The position numbers were made by a program, and so were the translations under genes. A stretch of DNA of 5,366 bases from Planctomycetota bacterium (GTDB taxonomy: Bacteria > Planctomycetota > UBA1135 > UBA2386), in contig JAEYTU010000512.1 in assembly GCA_023433825.1 (NCBI GenBank), forward strand, positions 1-5,366, in the 5' to 3' direction. Below the pieces are notes generated by a model that ran no database searches, was not told where the DNA came from, and saw only the letters and a list, made by a program, of their open reading frames with translations. Of the stretch, positions 1 through 5,366 are shown in pieces; position 1 is the first letter of the stretch; every line of letters starts with the position of its first letter.

Positions 1-394
1 GCTCCGCCGGGGTCCGGCTGCCGGCGGCGACGGCGGCGCGGAACGGCCCGACGCCGTCGAGTGCGCGCACGAGCGCGTCACCGACGGCGTCGGCCGGCGG
101 TGCGAACCACTCGTGCCCCGGATCGACGTCGACGCTGCCGTCGTCGCGCAGCGACACGAGGCCACGTTCTGCCGCCGTTCCGCTGGCGCGCAGCGGTCGC
201 ACGTGCAGGACGACGCGCGTGTCGTCGGCATCGCCACCGGTCGGCGCCGACGCCGCCGGCGCGGCATCCGGCCGCACGTCGGGGAGGACCAGCGTGTGCC
301 GGACCATCGGCGCCACGCCGGTCGGCAGCGACACGCAACCCGACAGGAGTGCGCATGCGATCAGCGCGGCAGCTTGGGTCGTGAACGTTCGCAT
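1..394 (-). CDS. ABC-type transport auxiliary lipoprotein, PqiC-like (3' end cut off by window edge)
   Basis: Reading the minus strand from the ATG at 394 gives 131 codons with no stop before the edge. The N-terminus is a lipoprotein signal: MRTFTTQ, a short hydrophobic stretch, then the lipobox L17-S18-G19-C20. The residue after the cysteine is Val, not Asp, which by the E. coli Lol rule predicts outer-membrane sorting. L11-I12-A13-C14 also fits a lipobox, but it would leave a very short hydrophobic core. After a Pro/Ala-rich linker the segment around residues 60-120 has the family pattern: a beta strand (TRVVLHVRPL), a turn, then EWFAPPADAVGDALVRAL, like the W..PP....L.. signature of the ABC_trans_aux (PF03886) family. 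Proteins of this family are typically about 200 residues, so roughly the last third is missing. Its start overlaps the MCE gene stop by 4 bp (ATGA), so it is translationally coupled. Inferred role: outer-membrane partner of the MCE transporter. The assignment to the family is from pattern and context, not a search. Confidence 0.82.
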   Translation of the reverse strand, partial: MRTFTTQAAALIACALLSGCVSLPTGVAPMVRHTLVLPDVRPDAAPAASAPTGGDADDTRVVLHVRPLRASGTAAERGLVSLRDDGSVDVDPGHEWFAPPADAVGDALVRALDGVGPFRAAVAAGSRTPAE

Positions 395-1383
395 CAGCGA
401 TCCTTGCGAGGCGTGGTGTCGCCGAACAGCAACGGCGACGGGCGACGGCGGAAGTCCTCCGCCAGGGCGTCGAGACGGTCGACGAACCGGCGCAAATCGG
501 CGATCAGCGCCGCGCCTTCGGCGCCGGCGGTCAGCGTCTCGTCGACGCGCGACATCGTCGCCTCGGCACGTTCGAGCAGCTTGCGAAGGTCTGCGACGCC
601 GCTGGCCGAGTCGGCGAGCAGCGAGCGCACGGCGTCGGGAATCCCGGCCGTCGCCTCCGAGCCGAGCATGCGGTCGGCCTTCGCGACGACGGCGTCGAGG
701 CCCGCGGTCACGTTCGTGAACGACTTGCGCAGGTCCTCGGCCAAGGTTCGGTAGCTCGCCGTCGTGCCCGCGATGTCGGCCGCGTCGATCTGTCGTTGCA
801 GCTCCTTGACGAACGTCCGCGCCTCGTCGACCGCACCGGCGAGATCGACGCGGCTCAGGTTCTCGAGCACGCCTTCGATCGAGTTGCTGACGCGCGTCGT
901 CATGCTGGTCGCCGACGGGATGTACGGAAGCGTTGGTTCCCAGTCGATCGGCAGCGGCGGGAAGCGTTCGGCGTCCAGGAGGTCCACCTCGAGGTATGCG
1001 AGCCCGGTGATCCCTTGCTGGGCGAGGCGAACGCGAAGCCCGCGCTCGACGCGCGACGAGAAGACGCGTGCGAAGTCGCCCTCGGCGATCGGCTCGCGGA
1101 ACGCGTCCTGCGCGACGTCGATCCGGATCACGACGTACGGCTTCTCGGTCTCGTACAGCCGCGTCGCCAATGCGACGCTGTGGACCTGCCCGATCTTGAC
1201 CCCGCGGAACCGGAGCGCAGCGCCGGGGTCGAGACCTTGCACCGATTCCTCGACGTAGGTCTCGACGCGGATCGAATCGCGATTCAGCCGGCCGCTGCCG
1301 ACCCAGATCAGGAACGCGACGAGGATGCCGACGCCGGTCAGCACGAACAGACCGATCGCGAAATGGTGGTTGCGTGGCTTCAT
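394..1383 (-). CDS. mlaD: MlaD-type MCE-domain substrate-binding protein
   Basis: This is a 329-residue protein. A short basic start (MKPRNHH) is followed by one membrane segment at about 9-29 (signal anchor, N-in), so the rest lies in the periplasm. The MCE domain spans about 37-135, with the typical core VQGLDPGAALRFRGVKIGQV (48-67) and a closing strand GLRVRLAQQGITGLAYLEVDLL (115-136). A proline-rich stretch (PPLPIDWEPTLPYIP) leads into about 170 residues of predicted amphipathic helix with few aromatics. MCE proteins form hexameric rings that carry lipids between the membranes, and the helical tail may extend the channel. E. coli MlaD is only about 180 residues, so this is the longer form seen with lipoprotein-linked MCE operons. 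The ATG at 1383 overlaps the ATPase stop (ATGA) and has no evident Shine-Dalgarno, which fits translational coupling. The reading frame stays open upstream through the ATPase gene, but that stretch is an out-of-frame shadow. The protein ends TPRKDR. Confidence 0.93.
   Translation of the reverse strand: MKPRNHHFAIGLFVLTGVGILVAFLIWVGSGRLNRDSIRVETYVEESVQGLDPGAALRFRGVKIGQVHSVALATRLYETEKPYVVIRIDVAQDAFREPIAEGDFARVFSSRVERGLRVRLAQQGITGLAYLEVDLLDAERFPPLPIDWEPTLPYIPSATSMTTRVSNSIEGVLENLSRVDLAGAVDEARTFVKELQRQIDAADIAGTTASYRTLAEDLRKSFTNVTAGLDAVVAKADRMLGSEATAGIPDAVRSLLADSASGVADLRKLLERAEATMSRVDETLTAGAEGAALIADLRRFVDRLDALAEDFRRRPSPLLFGDTTPRKDR
401..405 (-). promoter_or_regulatory. Shine-Dalgarno for the auxiliary lipoprotein
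   Basis: The minus strand reads AAGGA six bases before the ATG at 394, inside the end of the MCE gene. It is the clearest ribosome binding site in the operon and supports the ATGA-overlap start. Confidence 0.6.
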
Positions 1384-2198
1384 GGCGTGGGCACGGCGGA
1401 GATCGAGGGGACGTCGTCCTCGCTGCGACGTCGGAAGAAACGCAGGACGCGCGGATCGTCGGCATCGTCGCGCAGCTCCGACGGTTTGCCGGTCGCGATG
1501 ATCCCCTTCGTGTCGCCGTCGAGCAGCACGCAACGATCGAGGATCGCGAAGATGCTGTTCAGCTCGTGCGTGACGACGACGAACGTCGTCCCGAGCACCT
1601 CCGACAGTCGGACGACGAGCTTGTCGAGACCGGCCGCGGTCACCGGGTCGAGGCCGGCCGACGGCTCGTCGAGGAAGAGGATCGGCGGGTCGAGCGCAAG
1701 TGCGCGCGCGAGCGCGGCTCGTTTGCGCATGCCGCCGCTGATCTCCGCCGGAGCGTGGTGTTCGAACCCGGCGAGGCCGACGGCGGCGAGCTTCATCCGC
1801 GCGACGCGTTCCTGCGCGGCCGGCGGAAGCGGGCTGTGTTCGGACAGCGGCATCAGGACGTTCTCGAGCACGGTCATCGATCCGAACAGCGCACCACTCT
1901 GGAACGCGACGCCGAGCGTGCGGAGCAGCTTCCGGCGCGCAGCGTCGTCTGCCGAAGCGAGGTCGACGCCGTCGACGCGCACGACGCCATCGATCGGTGG
2001 CAGCAGACCGACCAAGACCTTCATCAGCGTGCTCTTGCCGCAGCCGGAGCCGCCGAGGATCCCGAACACCTCGCCGCGACGCACCGTGAACGAGACGTCG
2101 GTCAGGATGCGGCGGTCGCCGTAGCCGGCGGCGAGACCTTCGACCTCGACGACGGCGTCGGGCTCTACGGTGTCGCGCGCTCGTTCCGTTGCGGTCAC
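1380..2198 (-). CDS. mlaF: MlaF/Mkl-type ABC transporter ATPase
   Basis: The 272-residue cytoplasmic ATPase drives lipid movement through the MlaE-type permease. All nucleotide-binding motifs are intact: Walker A GGSGCGKST (49-57), Q-loop Gln100 in VAFQSGALFGSMTVLENV, signature ISGGMRKRAALARAL (153-167), Walker B ILFLDEP (173-179) with catalytic Glu178, D-loop SAGLD, and switch His211 in VVVTHEL. The SGALFGSMTVLENV segment and the ISGGM signature are typical of the MlaF/Mkl subgroup. The C-terminal tail (DPRVLRFFRRR, then about 14 residues) resembles the MlaF extension that in E. coli clasps the partner subunit. Start choice: the first usable codon after the permease stop is GTG at 2198, leaving a 2-bp gap and a 15-residue lead into the first strand (VVEVEGL). 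An ATG at 2339 in the same frame would overlap the permease by well over 100 bp and add an Arg-rich stretch unlike the family, so I rejected it. The Shine-Dalgarno is weak, so coupling to the upstream gene is likely. Confidence 0.94.
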   Translation of the reverse strand: MTATERARDTVEPDAVVEVEGLAAGYGDRRILTDVSFTVRRGEVFGILGGSGCGKSTLMKVLVGLLPPIDGVVRVDGVDLASADDAARRKLLRTLGVAFQSGALFGSMTVLENVLMPLSEHSPLPPAAQERVARMKLAAVGLAGFEHHAPAEISGGMRKRAALARALALDPPILFLDEPSAGLDPVTAAGLDKLVVRLSEVLGTTFVVVTHELNSIFAILDRCVLLDGDTKGIIATGKPSELRDDADDPRVLRFFRRRSEDDVPSISAVPTP

Positions 2199-2200
2199 CG

Positions 2201-3352
2201 TCAGATCCCGAGGTGGTAGTAGACGATCGAGAACGTGCTCTCCGCGAACGCGAGCAGCACGATGCCGGTGACGACGCTGCGCGTCGTCGAGCGTCCGACA
2301 CCGACCGCACCGCCAGACGTCTGCAGGCCGCGCACGCAACCGGCCGCAGCGACCAACAGTCCGTAGACGAGCGTCTTGACGAGCGCACCGTTGACGTCGG
2401 TCGCCTGGACCCAGCGGCCGATGTCGTCGGTGTAGACGCGGAGCGGCAAACCGAGCGCGAACACCGAGACCAGCGCACCGCCGAACAACCCGGCGAACGT
2501 CGCGAACGTCGCGAGCAGCGGCATCATGACGATCGTCGCGATGACGCGCGGAACGACGAGGAACTGCATCGGCGAGACCGCCATGACGCGCAACGCGTCG
2601 ACTTCCTCGTTGACGGTCATCGTCCCGATCTCGGCCGCGAACGCCGATCCCGAGCGCGCCGTGACGACGATCGCCGTCAGCAGCGGACCGAGGATGCGGA
2701 CCATCGAGACGCCGATCAGGCCGCCGAGGAACACTTCACCGCCGTACTGGCGCAGCGTCATCGCCGACTGGAAGCCCATGACGACGCCGATCAGGAACCC
2801 GATCAGCATCGCGACCGGCGCGGCGCGCATTCCGGCGTCCTCAGCGACCCGCAGCGTCTCGCGCCACCGGATCCGATGCGGCGTGCGCGCAGCGTACAGC
2901 AGCGCGAGCGTGATCTTGCCGACGTAGCCGATCAGCTCGCGCATCTCGGCGACGAAACTCAGAGTGTTCGCGCCGAGGCGGGCGATCGCGCCGGGCGGAG
3001 GTTCGGTGTCGTCGCGATCGTCGTGTGCATCGCCGCCGAACATCGTCAGCAGTGGCGCGAACTCCTCGGGGAACCCGCGCAGCTCGAACGTGCCGCCACG
3101 CGCGACGGTCCGTCGGTCGAGTTCAACCAGCAGCGCGATGCCGGTCCCGTCGCACCACTCGACGCCGCTCGCGTCGACGACGACGGCGCTCGTTCCGTCG
3201 CCGGCCGCCGCGTCGATCGCCGCGATCGCCGGGTCCCACAAGCTCGCGGCGCCGTCGGCGTCGAGGACGCCGGCGATCGCGAAGGCGCTTCCGTCTCCCG
3301 CGGTCGCGGACTGCAGCGTCGCACGCGCACCAGTCGCCTCGGGGACCGTCAT
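2201..3352 (-). CDS. mlaE: MlaE-family lipid ABC permease with fused N-terminal STAS (MlaB-like) domain
   Basis: The 383-residue protein has two parts. Residues about 10-105 form a STAS domain: strand FAIAGVLDADG, strand SAVVVDASGVEWCDGTGIALLVEL (55-78) and strand GGTFELRGF. The D68-G69-T70-G71 loop matches the DxxG loop that carries the phosphorylatable Ser/Thr in STAS proteins such as MlaB and SpoIIAA. An acidic, proline-containing linker (about 107-121) follows. Residues about 127-383 are the MlaE permease: an N-terminal amphipathic segment, hydrophobic stretches at about 177-197, 205-230, 264-302, 325-341 and 360-379, and the family hallmark around 219-262 (RILGPLLTAIVV, ARSGSAFAAEIGTMTVNEEVDAL). 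The C-terminal motif GGAVGVGRSTT (347-357) is also present. It sits in the inner membrane as a dimer on the ATPase. STAS fusion replaces the separate MlaB subunit of E. coli. It is the first gene of the operon. The ATG at 3352 has no visible Shine-Dalgarno, and no better in-frame start is evident nearby. Confidence 0.94.
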   Translation of the reverse strand: MTVPEATGARATLQSATAGDGSAFAIAGVLDADGAASLWDPAIAAIDAAAGDGTSAVVVDASGVEWCDGTGIALLVELDRRTVARGGTFELRGFPEEFAPLLTMFGGDAHDDRDDTEPPPGAIARLGANTLSFVAEMRELIGYVGKITLALLYAARTPHRIRWRETLRVAEDAGMRAAPVAMLIGFLIGVVMGFQSAMTLRQYGGEVFLGGLIGVSMVRILGPLLTAIVVTARSGSAFAAEIGTMTVNEEVDALRVMAVSPMQFLVVPRVIATIVMMPLLATFATFAGLFGGALVSVFALGLPLRVYTDDIGRWVQATDVNGALVKTLVYGLLVAAAGCVRGLQTSGGAVGVGRSTTRSVVTGIVLLAFAESTFSIVYYHLGI

Positions 3353-3392
3353 GCGCGGACGCTAACGGCGGCTGCGTCGACGTCACAAGCCT

Positions 3393-3421
3393 TTGCCCGT
3401 GTGCAAGCACGTGGCTACAAA
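3393..3421 (+). promoter_or_regulatory. Putative sigma70-type promoter for aspS
   Basis: TTGCCC (3393-3398) and TACAAA (3416-3421) each match the -35 and -10 consensus at four of six positions and are separated by 17 bp, the optimal spacing. Transcription would start near 3428, giving a leader of about two dozen bases that contains the GGAGA ribosome binding site. The call is by eye; promoter consensus in this lineage is unknown. Confidence 0.4.
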
Positions 3422-3426
3422 CCACG
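3410..3426. repeat. Short inverted repeat around the putative -10 of aspS
   Basis: CGTGG (3410-3414) and CCACG (3422-3426) are perfect 5-bp inverted arms separated by 7 bases (CTACAAA) that contain the proposed -10 hexamer. It overlaps the palindrome CACGTG (3408-3413). It could be an operator for a dimeric regulator or chance; five-base arms are short. Confidence 0.35.
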
Positions 3427-3435
3427 CCCCTTCTT

Positions 3436-3440
3436 GGAGA
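3436..3440 (+). promoter_or_regulatory. Shine-Dalgarno for aspS
   Basis: GGAGA lies 11 bases before the ATG at 3452, slightly long but workable spacing. The nearer AGG at 3448-3450 is only one base from the ATG and too close to serve. This decides the start in favour of 3452 over the long open frame that continues upstream antisense to the permease. Confidence 0.55.
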
Positions 3441-3451
3441 CGAGTGCAGGT

Positions 3452-5233
<1,782 letters not shown>

Positions 5234-5235
5234 AC

Positions 5236-5366
5236 GTGCAGATCTTCCGACACGAATCGCGTCGTCGCCGCGTCGGTGGCGAGCTGATGCGCGCGACGCG
5301 GCCGTTCGTGCTGACCGTGCTCGGCATCCTGGCGTTCAGCGCCAGTATCGCGATCGTGCTGGCGAA
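5236..5366 (+). CDS. Unidentified membrane-anchored protein, N-terminal fragment
   Basis: The frame opens at GTG 5236, two bases after the aspS stop, and stays open to the window edge (43 complete codons). The product starts MQIFRHESRRRR, very basic, then VGGELMRATRP, then a hydrophobic run of about 20 residues from about residue 24 (FVLTVLGILAFSASIAIVLA). This is the pattern of a cytoplasmic basic tail followed by a signal anchor or first membrane helix, oriented N-in by the positive-inside rule. An in-frame ATG at 5287 (residue 18) is an alternative start that would leave a more typical signal-like N-terminus (MRATRP then the hydrophobic run). Close spacing to aspS suggests a shared transcript. 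Too little is visible to name a family. The codon use (GC-rich third positions) matches its neighbours, which supports it being real. Confidence 0.6.
   Translation, partial: MQIFRHESRRRRVGGELMRATRPFVLTVLGILAFSASIAIVLA

Larger units (their letters stand above)
3353..3451. promoter_or_regulatory. Divergent intergenic region between the mla-type operon and aspS
   Basis: These 99 bp separate two outward-facing genes and must hold the promoters for both directions unless transcripts start inside the genes. The middle (about 3385-3440) is visibly less GC-rich than the flanking coding DNA. A plausible aspS promoter lies in the right half. For the minus-strand operon I see only weak hexamers, such as TTGTGA near 3389 followed by TTAGCG, very close to the permease start. 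Confidence 0.6.

Noticed and set aside
796..2219. Two long overlapping plus-strand open frames across the MCE and ATPase genes
   Set aside because: Both are antisense to genes with complete family motifs and show no domain. Long antisense frames are expected in DNA this GC-rich.
1384..2478. Upstream extension of the MCE frame, and an ATG at 2339 as ATPase start
   Set aside because: The MCE extension is an Arg-rich out-of-frame reading of the ATPase. The 2339 start would overlap the permease heavily and precede the first ATPase strand by over 60 residues. The starts at 1383 and 2198 fit family lengths.
1..3352. Frequent short words such as GTCGACG and CGTCGTCG that look like dispersed repeats
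   Set aside because: They fall in codon phase in the coding genes (Val, Asp, Ser, Arg, Thr codons with G or C in third position) with irregular spacing, so they reflect codon bias, not a repeat family.
2189..3451. Open frame of 421 codons continuous with and upstream of aspS on the plus strand
   Set aside because: It lies antisense to the permease and is rich in Arg, Asp, Glu and Gln with no domain. AspRS homologues begin at the ATG at 3452, which has a Shine-Dalgarno. The open frame is a by-product of GC-rich codon use.

Overview
This window comes from a high-GC (roughly two-thirds G+C by eye) diderm bacterium. The diderm assignment rests on a complete MCE/Mla-type lipid transport module that ends in a lipoprotein with an outer-membrane-type sorting signal. 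The lineage cannot be fixed from this sequence. Myxococcota-like, Planctomycetota-like or another high-GC Gram-negative group would all fit. The window is densely coding, and every gene boundary reads as intact.

The left two thirds (1-3352) is a four-gene operon on the minus strand, read right to left: a permease with an N-terminal STAS domain (MlaB-MlaE fusion), the ABC ATPase (MlaF/Mkl type), a single-pass MCE-domain substrate-binding protein (MlaD type, with a long helical C-terminal part), and an ABC-transport auxiliary lipoprotein (PqiC-like) that runs off the left edge. The genes are tightly coupled: 2 bp between permease and ATPase, then ATGA overlaps at the next two junctions. Together they would form an inner-membrane, ATP-driven phospholipid transporter whose MCE ring reaches into the periplasm and is met by an outer-membrane lipoprotein. 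No separate MlaB or MlaC gene is seen. MlaB is replaced by the fused STAS domain, and the lipoprotein occupies the last visible position.

A 99-bp divergent intergenic region (3353-3451) separates this operon from aspS on the plus strand. It holds a plausible sigma70-type promoter and a Shine-Dalgarno for aspS, and a short inverted repeat that brackets the putative -10 hexamer.

The right third is aspS (3452-5233), a full-length bacterial-type aspartyl-tRNA synthetase. Two anticodon-binding-domain residues suggest it is the non-discriminating kind, which also charges tRNA-Asn. Two bases after its stop a further plus-strand gene begins, probably in the same transcript. It encodes a basic N-terminus followed by a membrane segment and is cut by the right edge; I could not identify it.

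I see no RNA genes, mobile elements, CRISPR arrays or clear terminators. Nothing here is convincingly a new system. The points most worth checking are the architecture of the transporter and the tRNA specificity of AspRS.
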